The position numbers and the translations under genes were made by a program. A stretch of 64,000 nucleotides of DNA, taken from NCBI GenBank assembly GCA_030562195.1, contig CM060203.1, positions 5,656,208-5,720,207 of the forward strand. Direction: 5' to 3'. Numbering within the stretch: the first letter of the stretch is position 1; every line of letters begins with the position of its first letter. The notes under the pieces were generated by a model. That model was not told the DNA's origin, ran no database searches, and saw only the letters and a program-made list of their open reading frames with translations. Source of the DNA: Nipponacmea schrenckii. Lineage: Eukaryota > Mollusca > Gastropoda > Lottiidae. Shown piece after piece: positions 49,001-59,315 of this stretch.

Positions 49001-52000
49001 GACTGAACAAATTAGATGCCAATACTATCAGAATGTGAATGTTTCAAACTTTAACACGTACTTACATTACGCCATTCGATGCCCAAATAGTTGTATTCGA
49101 AAGAACTTGAACCCTATGCATCATTGATATATAAACATGCTAAGCGATACTTATAAATATTTATGACAATGATGATGATGATCATAATTGTGCTTTCTAG
49201 TCAAGGAATTCATAAGAAACAAGCTTAACATAATGTTACTTAAGATGCAACACATTCATAACAATGCCCGCACTTATACATATACACACATAAACTAGTG
49301 TTGGGTAAATGTTCCCAAGATGTGGTAACCGTTAACCACGGGAGGTGCAAGTGCCCCGAGCGCGCTACCCATCCCTACTTAACCTTATGTTCTTACTTTT
49401 CTTTGGAGTGGAGGTAGAATTTATCCATGCTCAAGACCAGCTTGAAGGATTTTTACTTATCCCCCGAGAGTTATTTAAATTCAGGCCTAAAATTATCGTT
49501 AGCGAAAAAATATATGGTATACCTGTGGTAAAACAAATTCAAACAATAATTTTAAACAATCCAATCATAGTGAAACAATCGTTAAGAGTTAACTAGCAAG
49601 TGAGCCTATTATTAGTCAAAATTTAAAGTGAGCAAGATACGATTCTTAAGAACAGCATCTACCAAACACAAGATAATATACGGAAATGAAATGGACACTG
49701 AGAAATACGGAGGGGAAAAGTAGGCAATACGATGGTTGAAAACCCATTCATTAGCCAGGAAATTAATATGTATGACAAAAGAAAAGAAAGAAAGAAACAA
49801 CTATATTTTACAAGGATAACAACTTAGGTTCACAAGTCCGCCGTGACAGGGATCCTTTCTACCAGCTGGTCCTTGGCCAAACCTCTTGGCATTGATCTTT
49901 CCCGGATTATCCGTACCCATTTACAGTTGGGTGAACTGGAGTTATTAGTGAAGATGACTTATTCAAGGTCACACACCGATCGAGATTAGAAATCACGTCC
50001 GACGACATGGAAGTATTCTGGTACTTATGAAGTATTCAAGAATCATCATGGTTTTTGGACCACAAGTTTTCAAAGAATACTCGAATATGTGGGTCTTGTT
50101 TATAGTTAAAGAGGTCTGAAAGAAAGGGAGAAGACATGTTGTTTTGGGATAGTAAGAACTAAACCAAATGTTATTACAGTAAACAATAACTGACTATTTA
50201 GTTAACAAGAATGGGCGGAAATTTCAACGTCAAGGTCAATTACTTATTTTAGATCAGCTTAAAGTCTGATTAAGTCTCTGAGCGTTTCTAGTATAAAATC
50301 TCCTCTGAGATTCCAGCTGATGTTTATTTGTATGTGATATTGAAGTCGACAGTTTGACTACTTAACAAACTACCAGTAATATTGATCAGAAAGAGTTGTC
50401 AACTTTAACCTTTATTATTCTTTATTGCCTCTAATTGGCTCTGGACTAACTAATCTTGGACTGAGATTTTCACAATTAGGCCATCAAAACATGTACTGTC
50501 AAAATCCAGCAACTCGCATCGCTACTTTTATAGATACTGTACATTGTTTCAGCATGTTTTTTCTATCTTTTAATCCATTCAATTTCGGGTTTGATAGAAA
50601 GTTTTTACGACCAATTGGTATAGTCTAGATATGTCGAACTTTGTTTGCAGGACAGTTCTTTCACTCTCTGTACCACAGTCCTGGTAAAACTCCCTGTGCA
50701 GAACAACAAGGGACGAGACAAGACCCAGACCGGGACGAACCTAGCGATATTTAGAGGTAGAGGTTTGATGATGATGCAGATCGTGGTGATGATGATGATT
50801 ATGATGATGGTGGTGATACTAATGGTGATGATGATGATTATGATGATGATGGTGATACTAATGGTGATGATGAAGATGATGATGATTATAATGATGATGA
50901 TGAATATGATGACGAATATAATGACGATGATGATACAAGCTATAACAATTCTCCTAATATCTAGAAGTGCCATGAGATATCAATGTTACTCAATAAATGG
51001 TTTACATTAACTATACTGTCATGATGCTAACCAATCATAGGAAAATGATGGATGACATTTAGGAAATAAATAGTCATCGAATACACTGCTATTTTCAAGG
51101 AAGTATAGAATATCACTATCATGGAAATTCTATTCTATGTTAATTTTCTAGCTATTTATCTTATGATTACCCCAAACAGTAGAATATTCAGTAGCAACAG
51201 TAAAATTATCTATCCAATATGTGTTTGTACGGGACTGCTTTTGAAAAAAGTTAGCCCAGTGATAAATATTGTTAAAAAAAGAGCGGATAACCTAATGGAA
51301 ATTATCCAGGAAATATCAGCAACCTTCAAACAAGAATCTAATTCCCGTTTGATAGAAAATATTTGACTTGGGCTTATAGGCATTGAATGCAGAGTGTCTA
51401 TATTATACAGCTTAATCTAGATTACCTGTTTACGCTAGCTGGTTATTAATTGAACACGATAATAAAAGCTTTTATAGATCTTCAGAGAACAAAATGCCAA
51501 AAGAACATAAAATTAGCGGTTAGCACTGGAAATTGTTCTATCACGATTGGAAATTTCTACTCCCTAATGTACACTAAATCAGACTACTTCACTAAAGAGT
51601 CAGAAAATAATGGCGCGTTGTTATTAAGAGAAATAAAACATCTAAGGTGTCTAATGAAGCTTGGATAAGTTACTTAAATATCACATGTGGCTTATAGAGA
51701 GACTGAAATTACTGTTTACAGCCACTTGAAAAGGTTTTTCAAAATATTAGAAAGGCCGGAGAATATTCTACCAACGTCCTTTGTGACAAAAACAGTTAAA
51801 GTGCTTATATTGTACTAACCAATATCATGAAGTACAATATAAAGTGCTGTCAGTTTGAACATTAACGCTCTGAGAACCACTAAAAAAGTAAGGGAAATTA
51901 TATCCCATTAAATAAGTACTTAAAGCCTCTTAGACACATCTAACACAAATCTATAATATCGAAATGCGACATAGATATCTTAGCACTGTCCATGTTTTTG

Positions 52001-55000
52001 GGTAATCAATTGTAGCCCATAGAATAAATCTAACCTTCGCCAACACCAGCATTCAACAAGAAGTTCTGCATCGTTCTAAGAGGTTGTAGGTGTGAACAGC
52101 ACCGTGCGTAGCCATCGACATTTCAACATGACTGTAAGGACCTTGGTGCTCTCTAAGCCACTTGAATTAAAAAGGGCAAACTGACATTTATCAATCTTTA
52201 TTTTTTGCATGAAGTTTTAATGCTGACATAATAATTATATGTGCTAGCTCCATGTTAGTGACACCAAGAGCATAATGGCATAAATTCACCCAAAGGAAGC
52301 AATTTTGTCAGATTAAAAGAACAAATAAATTATCTTACAATTCAAATCTAGCTATATTTCCGCATATTCGGAGTACTTCATCACAAGAATTTCGACCTTT
52401 ACTTTAGCATTTTAACTTTGTGTCAGGATAGTTCCCGAATATAAAAGAAATACCAATAAACCAACCATTATTAGCAAAAACAATAAAATAAATATCTAAT
52501 AAAATCTAGATGATGGTTTGTCGGGGAAGAAAACTTGATCTCAACCAATCGACAGCAGTGAAATTTCCAGTCTGAACGTGAGTTGCTTGTTCCCACTCTT
52601 CACAGCAAAAAGCCTAAAAAACAGTTGGTATTCTAACTGTAAATTAAATTTCCTGACTGCAAAGGGTACCAAAAGTTGTACCAGTAATTTAGAATAAACG
52701 ATTTTGACAGTTGAGTGTTTTGTTGAAAGCCTTTTTACTTCCAGTAATGTTCGGCTCCCTTGAACTCCAGATTATACTTCTACTCGTGTTGTTTCGCTCA
52801 CTGATCATAAGACCAAAGTCTAGTGTAATAAATTCTATCAATATCATGGTAGTTTGTTTTCCAATGATATCTTATTACATCACTGACTGAACATCATATT
52901 TTACAAAGATGTTTTCTTGTTAAAGACGTAGGCTTGCTCTGCTAACTGTCTTTGGCTAGCTATACTTATGATTTCTGTAATTACAAAATAAAAGAAATCC
53001 GAAAACTATTAATTTTAGTCACTAATTGGCTATGAAAATAAATAATGTTTTTAGTCAGAATGAAAATAACTAACAGCAAAATACTCTTGATTCAAAATTC
53101 AAATTTGTTTTTATCCAAACAGAGAAGAAATCTGGTTTTCAATTTTTGGATACCACAAGAAATTATCAACCTAATCAAGTCACAAACAACCTGTATTTCA
53201 AACGTAACTGGAGGGAAATGAAAAGATTTCAGAAGGATGGACAAAATTCTTCAAATAAAATACTATATAACTGGAAAATCGGATCAATGTCAAAACGACA
53301 TCTATCGTCTAGTCCAATCAACGCATACTTGTTGGTCATGCTTTCTGCACAACGGTACAATTATTTGAACTTAAAACCCCTTCAACAGGGGCATATCTTT
53401 AAAATACCTGAGAGGTCGGGGTGTGGCGTTAAATTGATAAAATTGAGAGATGTCCTTGTGATGCGATGCCTAAAAGGCCGAAAATTCATGAGACTAGAAG
53501 ACGAAACGACCTTGGGTGTGCTTCGGAAATGAGTTTGTTTAATCCACGCTGTTTCTGTCAATATCCTTATTAAAAACAGACACCTTGCCCGTGTATATAT
53601 GTTACCTTGAAAGAATATCTTTTTAAATATTAATATTATTAACATAATTTCTGAAATTTGAAAGAATATCTACAAAACATTGTAAGTCTGAGTATAATAA
53701 AAATTATATTATTTAAAAATGTTAAGGATGAATAATAAATCTAATTTTGTAAGATTTATAAAAGTTTTCCTGGGGCATTACGTAAATGTCGGGCAGGTCA
53801 TTGATGTATAATCACATGACCAAACCAGATATTAATTCAAAGAAATCAGGTAGAAAATTTAATTAAATTCGGTGTTTCCGTGTGATTTGGTTATTGGAAG
53901 AATATCAGTATTGTTGGTTGAAATTAATTTACTTCGATTTGTTTACTTCACTAACTCACCAATAACGTCAAGAAATATAACACTTTGATTATCCAATAAT
54001 TTTGTTTTCAGGAATCAAGCAGAAACTTTCTGGCGTCAAAGATGAAGGTTATGATTTAAGCAATCTGTAAAGAATCATGCTTTTTAAGAGATTCTTAAAG
54101 GCTTTGTTAAGGATCATTCCATGTTTTCTTAAAGTGATATTGCATCTTATTATGAATATAAACTTTTAGTTCTCAAGAATGGTCAATATGAGGGTATATA
54201 AAGTAACAGAATCCATTAAAATCTGGAAAACTCAAAAAACTAAGTCATTTTTACAAAACGCTTAATCAATTTATTAATATTAATATTAATTTAATCAAGT
54301 TTAAAATTTTCAAATTGTATCCCTTTAAATTGAACTGTTTCTCTCTTTATGGTAAGATCAAGTACAACCCTCACGATCCTATTTCTAACCCACCAGCCAG
54401 GACCAATATTCCCTTTCAATCCTAGAAAATTCATCTGGTCATCTACTTCGACTTATTACAATACATCACCCACTTCATCTACCTTTTTGAAAAATATTCT
54501 TAATTAACCCCTCAAAATCCAATGTCTGTCCGAGTTTTGAGGACAAACTCTCCATGGAGAGTTTGTCCTCAAAATTTGACGTCACTTTCTTCCTCCTCAA
54601 TCCAAACCGCTAGACCAAGGTTAGTAGTTTTCACTAGACTCATCCATGGAAGGCAAAAACTGTAAATGTACAAGATCAGACAACTCTGTGTAAAGATTGA
54701 TTTTGATTGGCAAAAATTGAATAATGACAGATGAAATTACTGTGTAATTGGAAAATTTGAAAGATGGAATAGTTTTCATTTAAAAACATTATTCTTCTCA
54801 ACTAACTATTTCATGAATAATGAATAATTGGTTGTATAATTAGGGTAGGCCTATAATATGATACATATAAATTAGGTAGCAGCCACTTAAGAAATATAGA
54901 TTCACAAATTGATTGAAAAACTTGTTATTATAGCAAAAGTATTTATCAAAAATATTTCTAAAATATGCTATTTTCATCCATTTATCTTTTTAATCTAACT

Positions 55001-57277
55001 AAATTTGTTTTTGAATGGTTAATTAAAAATTGAACGTACTAAATCTTAATAAAAAAAATTGATCCAGTTTTGCAGATTGGCTTCATAATGGATCAATATT
55101 ATTAGCTGAAGCCTTCAGAATAAGTATAGGAGACATTTCTCTACAATATCAAGTTTATTTTGCTTAAACTCAAGCATTTGTTTTCTTTCACCTTACAAAA
55201 ACAATATCGAACATAAACGTTTACGTTATGTCTACGTAAACATTTGAAATAGATTAACAGCTGGATTTTAATAGTAAACACTTTCAGCTACGTTCAAGGG
55301 ACATTTTATGCTTGTGTAAAGTTTTCGTAAATTTGATCAAAAGATTTTCAACTTATAAAAAAAGCCCAGATTTCTCCTTTAACGGAAACAACCGAAACTA
55401 TTTTTCAACTTTCTGTTTCTACTCGCAAACAAAAGATAGAGCTCTTGTTCACTATCTCTAACGCCTCTTACAATGACAAAATTTACCTTAAGCATATTCG
55501 ACTAGATTCGCTTTATAGCACAAGATTTAAACAGATTGGATATCTCTTCAGTGAATTGACCTCAAAACAATATCCTTCTAGCATCATTATATCACCAGAT
55601 CCATTATACATGAAGACAGTCAATGACCTGATACATTAAGAACCCTATACATGCGATGCAATTACGCAACTCTAGATATATCACATTCTTTTCCAAGGCA
55701 ATGAATGGTAAAATCACAATTTATTCATGATAAATGGAAAGTCCTCAGAAATTAATTTATGTTTAATAAAAAAAAAAGTGACAAACGAAGTAAGGTGCGT
55801 CATATTTTAGATAGGACTATATCGAAGAGGTAACAATCCAAATTAGGCAATACTGATCATTATCCTGTTCTTTAAATTCCAATCCCCAAAGAAACCGCCA
55901 AAACAAGATAAACATCTTACAAACATTGATGAACAAAGAACTTCTGATGCAAAAAAAAACAAAACACAAAGACAGAGCCATTTATCAATACTAAAAGGCG
56001 TTCCCGGTATCGGAACATGATTTTTTTACAAGATAAAAAAAAGGGCAACCCATCGTCTCTGATCGTGCATGACTAGGTTATAGAATAATCAGAATATATT
56101 GACAACTTCCTTCTACTCATTGCTCTAAAATAAAAAGCAAAATACTTTTTTAAAACGGTTCTGCTCTTTTGAGAGTCGGCCTCCTTGGGTTTTAAGTCCA
56201 TTCATCAAGCAAAACTGCACTACGTCGTCGATTAATCAAACTTATATACCTTTTATTGCCAGTTTCAAATAGATTAATATCAGCCTTCTGAATGTCATTT
56301 TACATATTCTCATCACTATTCACAATTTCAGCAATGAAGGAAAATTTGATGAAAAGAAGCATAAGTACAGCACCAAGCAAGAAAATTCCACAGAATTAAA
56401 ATTTGATCATAATTTCACGACCCCCGCCAATGGCTTGAATTCTTTATCATATATTCCTCGGGGTATGTGGTAACTGGCCCTTACTGTGTCACACGACAAC
56501 CCGAGGCGACCAGTGGAAACGTCATCTCTCGTATTTCTGGAATATATCTACTTAATATAGCCCGAATAGTAGAACATTTATGATATCATTGTAGGAATTT
56601 CAACCGAACGCAGTGTCATTTACTCAGTAAAGTAACTTTACCATCTTCCTTGGAAAGATTGAATTGCGATGTCAACAACCTCAGAAATTAAGATATTAAA
56701 TCATAATCTCTGTGCATCACCATATTACTTGAACCAGTTGGAAAACAAATATTATACCTGTCGTACGCCGCTAGTGGATTTCTATTTTAGTGCAGAGACT
56801 TTACGACATATTAGGTCAATGTTTTGCACATAGAAGCAAAACAAAATATATTGATATACAGGCAGGTATAGTCAATACAGTGTAGGTATGTGGTTTTTAA
56901 TGGACAAAGGCCACTTACCAGGGCTTCTTTTAAACATAATATAGTCTCCTACATGTTTAGACGGCTCTATATGTTAACTTAACGTCATACTAATGGAAGA
57001 TTTAACTATATTGTCTGTAGTTAAGGCTCTTTATATATTGCTGGCTGTTTAATTCAATCATAATTGTATAATCGGGTACAATTTTCTTTTTGGTTTTTGG
57101 TTTAATCAGCCCCAGTGGTGGTAGAACAACTATTACCAACGCAACAAAATCTAACATTTAAGGAGAACGGTAAGATAAAATAATAAGCCTACCTGGAAAT
57201 GATTTCTGAGGAAACTGGAATGGAAGACCAAGATCTGCAAACGAACTGTCACTGGTCAAATTCAGATTATCGAACCC
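34033..57277 (-). CDS. Receptor tyrosine kinase, Trk/MuSK/ROR group, 3' part (513 aa)
   Basis: Single-pass receptor kinase at the plasma membrane; ligand unknown. Exons 5' to 3': 57277-57193, 48273-48109, 40115-40021, 39218-38864, 38455-38291, 36294-36176, 35144-34971, 34614-34456, 34257-34033 (TAG). All are GT-AG with matching phases (1542 nt). The ectodomain has an EGF-like six-cysteine module (C43, C48, C54, C63, C65, C78) and several N-glycosylation sequons. The TM helix is about [20 protein letters not shown], followed by a basic stop-transfer and a juxtamembrane NPTY, a PTB-docking site as in Trk and MuSK. The kinase is intact: [21 protein letters not shown] and a YTCDYY activation loop of the Trk/MuSK/ROR type. 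The C-terminal lobe ([15 protein letters not shown]) is nearest to Trk. The first exon seen is preceded by AAAATGCAG: either an acceptor (preferred, since no signal peptide is encoded) or an ATG. The N-terminal ectodomain exons are missing from view. Confidence 0.93.
34751..34905 (-). repeat. Retroposon 3' end with (ATT)n tail, family B2
   Basis: On the minus strand, GACAGGACCATGTCCTAATT and CCAATGTACAATAAAGCGTT lead into TTTTATTATTATTATT. A second copy with the same order is at 62040-62190. It lies in a kinase intron. Confidence 0.65.
36826..37036 (+). repeat. SINE family B with (TTTC)n tail
   Basis: It contains GAGTTCTAATCTCGATCGG (B-box-like), CCACCCAGCTGTAAATGGGT, GGATAATCCGGGAAAGATCA, GGACCAGCTGGTAGAAAGGA and a TTTCTTTCTTTC tail. 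It matches 49784-50010 (minus) closely and 39345-39490 (plus) loosely. It lies in a kinase intron. Confidence 0.75.
37362..37440 (+). mobile_element. Pearl/Helentron-like element, 5' end only
   Basis: AGCTTGCCAGGCAAGGTTAT + ATATATACGCC followed by TTTGAATTTGAATAATAA matches the 5' end of the copy at 12258. The rest is decayed; GTATGGACTATTCAAC and GGGTGATAATGAATATT shortly after may belong to it. Confidence 0.65.
39345..39490 (+). repeat. SINE family B, truncated copy
   Basis: GATGGGTACGGATATTCTGG, AAAGATCAAGGTCAAGAGG and GGACCAGCTTATAGAGAGGA follow the order of the copy at 36826, which begins earlier, so the 5' part is lost. Confidence 0.65.
40628..41990 (-). mobile_element. Penelope-like retroelement, RT plus GIY-YIG, inactive
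   Basis: On the minus strand, frame-shifted pieces appear in proper order: an RT B-type block ([20 protein letters not shown], about 41750-41815); the RT catalytic block ([19 protein letters not shown], about 41640-41705); a thumb-like [20 protein letters not shown] (about 41430-41492); [16 protein letters not shown]; then an intact 172-codon frame (41146-40628) with a GIY-YIG endonuclease ([20 protein letters not shown] ... [12 protein letters not shown]). RT plus C-terminal GIY-YIG marks EN-positive Penelope-like elements. Stops after AESERAI and after the FREYFKF phrase, and frameshifts, make it dead. A fold-back repeat at 42007-42083 lies at its upstream edge. It sits in the kinase gene's 8-kb intron in the same orientation as the gene. 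Confidence 0.9.
42007..42083. repeat. Fold-back repeat, 32-bp arms
   Basis: ATGTTCCTGAAGCAACGTTT..ATATACAT and ATGTATATGTCCAAACGTTG..AAACAT are near-perfect inverted arms with a loop of a few bases. One arm alone (ATCCAAACGTTGCTTTAGGA) recurs at 5571-5590, so the palindrome belongs to an interspersed family. Confidence 0.8.
43366..43398 (-). other. Candidate 33-nt microexon of the kinase gene
   Basis: On the minus strand, 33 nt between GCTACGGACAG and CCTT|GTAAGT would insert in frame between the EGF exon (ends phase 1) and the 40115-40021 exon, adding [12 protein letters not shown] to the membrane-proximal stalk. The donor is strong; the acceptor has a poor pyrimidine tract. No direct evidence of use. 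Confidence 0.3.
43525..45653 (+). mobile_element. Pearl/Helentron-like element, copy 2, with duplicated 3' half
   Basis: The 5' end (ATAGCTTGCCAGGCAAGGTA + ATATACGCCCACTGGCAGCA) is shared with 12258. The core is about 12 tandem units of 146-165 bp, each with TTTTCAATAGGGTTCATCCT and AGAGTGTTTACAAGC. The element end, (ACGG)n then GTGACGACAATATACGCCCC and CATGTGGGCGTATAA, occurs twice, ending at 44718 and 45650. The final 230 bp before each are nearly identical, so a segment of about 930-950 bp has been duplicated in tandem. Open frames across it are repeat-derived. It lies in the kinase gene's 8-kb intron. Confidence 0.8.
46545..46937. mobile_element. Fold-back MITE, family M1, full length
   Basis: The left half (ATTGGCTAATAAGATCATAT, CTGCCATAAATAACAAAACA, GAATCCTTATATAATCC) is mirrored by the right half (TATGTTATTTATAGCAGCAG, TAATTGGCCAAT, CCTAAGACGTAGTATTCCTG). 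Inner arms around CTTAGTATTTATCCATAAA / TTTATGGATAATTACTCAG extend the fold-back to nearly the whole 390 bp. Non-coding. Confidence 0.7.
48395..48642. mobile_element. Fold-back MITE, family M1, left-truncated
   Basis: AAAATCTGGAAAAGTCTC, CTTAATCAATTTATTAAGCG, GGATTATATAAGGATTCTGT and AAGACGCAGTATCCGTTTAA follow the family order. A poly-G run interrupts it near 48517-48530. It lies just upstream of the kinase EGF exon, in the intron. Confidence 0.65.
49784..50010 (-). repeat. SINE family B, near full length
   Basis: This is the reverse complement of the copy at 36826-37036: an AGAAAGAAAGAAACAAC tail at the left, then CCGCCGTGACAGGGATCCTT, TACCAGCTGGTCCTTGGCC, CCGGATTATCCGTACCCATT and CCGATCGAGATTAGAAATCA. 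It lies in the first kinase intron seen. Confidence 0.8.
50011..54120. other. Kinase intron; no exon recognised
   Basis: Open frames exist at 51121-51366, 51450-51668 and 53146-53532 (plus, 128 codons) but none shows a domain, signal peptide or repeat I recognise. The third is basic and the longest; it could be a decayed element or chance. An (ATG)n-rich tract is at 50765-50935. Confidence 0.4.
50765..50935. repeat. (ATG/GAT)n microsatellite, interrupted
   Basis: GATGATGATGATTATGATGATGG-type sequence runs for about 170 bp. The poly-Met/Ile frames on both strands are artefacts of it. Confidence 0.95.
54127..54290. mobile_element. Fold-back MITE, family M1, right-truncated
   Basis: CTTAAAGTGATATTGCATCT and TTAGTTCTCAAGAATGGTCAATATGAG-type sequence match the reversed right end of the copy at 1345-1680 over about 65 bp. 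AAAATCTGGAAAACTC and CTTAATCAATTTATTAAT follow. Confidence 0.65.
54535..54574. repeat. Perfect 40-bp palindrome without spacer
   Basis: The left arm is TTTTGAGGACAAACTCTCCA and the right arm is its exact reverse complement, with the centre at CCA|TGG. Confidence 0.97.
54575..57192. other. Kinase intron; nothing recognised
   Basis: AT-rich. The frame 55445-55639 (plus) has no recognisable feature. No minus-strand exon with good splice sites and family motifs was found. Confidence 0.4.
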
Positions 57278-58292
57278 CTGCATTTTATTCAACTAGATAC
57301 TATATTGCTTTCAATATAAACAATATATTTTGTATAAAAAATTCTTTAATCAATGATGTATCAGTGCATACATGACAGGGTTTAACAAGTGGACTGACAG
57401 CCCTTGCAAAACGTCTTGTGACGCGATGCTGTAACGGATGAACTATTATATTTTGTTGTTCGTGGTATATTAAGTTGCGCTGCTATATTCTATCAGTTTC
57501 CTCTCTTAAACAACTGTTGTATTTACTACAATCCTCAACTACTAACTGTCTTGTTTCTACTTTGGTACCATGGCGGATTTCTTACTGTGTAAGTTCAATA
57601 ATACACTTCTTTCTATGTATTATTCTTCGTCTGTTTGAAAATATAATACACTTTTTCCATTGTCAAATATTTACGCCTAAACTTTCAAAAGCCAACACAA
57701 TATTCAAAAGAATCCATAAGTTATGGAGAGCAAATGGTGTACTTTATCATTCTCCTTTAATTTTCATTCGAATGCACTGCCGCTCTTTCGGTGTAGAGTT
57801 TTTATCGTGGATATAATTGTTTTCCAGAATTACCCACACAATGTTTTATTGGACTGTTAACACATTCTGAAAGCTATTCTTTAGGTTTAAATTTCTCTTA
57901 ATCCAAAATAACATATCAATATCAAGTTGCAATGTGTTTCGGAAATAACAACTCGGAATCAATTCAACGCCTGAAAACCATGACATTAAGTTATATAAAG
58001 CTCAATTTTAACACCTACGGGGTTGATTTTATTTGAACTGTCAAATAGCGTTGGAAGTTTATCTGGTCTTGTGGAGACGATATCCACACACAAATATAAA
58101 TATTATCTCTTTAGTTAAAACTACACCGAAACTGTTTTGTTATTGTAACTAAGTAAACCAATAAGATTCTATCCAAATAAAAGAACAGCGAATATCCCCC
58201 GTTTTACTGAATTTCCAAGTTAAAGGTCCACCTTAAGATATCGGTATTTCTGATCCTTAATTAGTTTCCATAACCAAAATTACATTGATTCT

Positions 58293-58382
58293 TTATAATG
58301 CTCTTTTGAAGAGATCAGGCTTGGTGTAATTCCAATCTTCTTCCCAGATAAAAGTTTTTTGGTCAACATCAATGTGAATTGA
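58293..58382 (-). CDS. Possible terminal coding exon of an unidentified gene
   Basis: On the minus strand, a strong acceptor (ACATTTGTCTTTTCAG) is followed by an open frame reading KSSIHIDVDQKTFIWEEDWN then YTKPDLFKRAL and a TAA at 58293-58295. The acidic, aromatic composition looks protein-like, but I know no family and no partner exon is visible upstream to 64000. If real, it belongs to a gene 5' of the kinase's visible exons or is a retained fragment. Low confidence. Confidence 0.2.
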   Translation of the reverse strand, partial: SIHIDVDQKTFIWEEDWNYTKPDLFKRAL

Positions 58383-58574
58383 AGATTTCTGAAAAGACAA
58401 ATGTAAACAATGATTAAACAGATTTAAGGGATTATACGAGAACAGTTGACAATTACTCCAATGGGCAGTGCACTCAAGTATTTGGAGTGCATACAATGAA
58501 CTTATGGGTCAGTCAATTTGTATGATGTTTTTTGACTACTATGTTTTTGCTTAAAAAAAATACTTAGTAAGTAA

Positions 58575-59315
58575 CACCCCCTTCTACTAGTCCTACAACA
58601 TCCCTTTCTACTAGTCCTACAACATCCCCTTCTACTAGTCCTACAACATCCCTTTCTACCAGTCCTATAACACTCCTTCTATCAGTCCTACAACATTCCC
58701 CTCTACCAGTCCTACAACACCCCCTTCTACTAGTCCTACAACATCCCCTTCTACTAGTCCTACAACATCCCTTTCTACTAGTCCTATAACACTCCTTCTA
58801 CTAGTCCTACAACATCCCCTTCTACTAGTCCAATAACACTCCTTCTACTAGTCCTACAACATCCCCTTCTACTAGTCCTACAACATCCCCTTCTACTAGT
58901 CCTACAACATCCCCTTCTACTAGTCCTACAACATCCCCTTCTACTAGTCCTACAACATCCCCCTCTACCAGTCCTACAACACCCCCTTCTACTAGTCCTA
59001 CAACATCCCCTTCTACTAGTCCTACAACATCCCCTTCTACTAGTCCTACAACATCCCCTTCTACTAGTCCTACAACATCCCCTTCTACTAGTCCTACAAC
59101 ATCCCCCTCTACCAGTCCTACAACATCCCCTTCTACTAGTCCTACAACACCCCCTTCTACTAGTCCTACAACATCCCCTTCTACTAGTCCTACAACATCC
59201 CCTTCTACTAGTCCTACAACATCCCGCACTACCAGTCCTACAACATCCCCTTCTACTAGTCCTACAACATCCCCTTCTACTAGTCCTACAACATCTCATT
59301 CTACTAGTCCCACAA
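58575..59315. repeat. Minisatellite, 24-bp unit, about 31 copies
   Basis: The unit is TCCTACAACATCCCCTTCTA + CTAG. Because 24 is a multiple of three and the unit lacks stops, frames stay open on both strands: RRGCCRTS and VVGLVEGD repeats on the minus strand, and an S/T/P-rich mucin-like SPTTSPST on the plus. Some units have 23 or fewer bases and shift the frame, and no start, splice or flanking coding sequence supports a gene. Confidence 0.93.

Noticed and set aside
50605..51010. Overlapping 121-122 codon frames rich in Ile or Met
   Set aside because: They are produced by the (ATG)n microsatellite on the two strands.
53146..53532. 128-codon basic frame on the plus strand
   Set aside because: I recognise no motif or splice context. 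It stays noted as an unexplained frame, not called as a gene.
58784..59299. Long minus-strand frames of RRGCCRTS and VVGLVEGD repeats
   Set aside because: They are readings of the 24-bp minisatellite in two phases. No start context, splice site or flanking coding sequence supports them.
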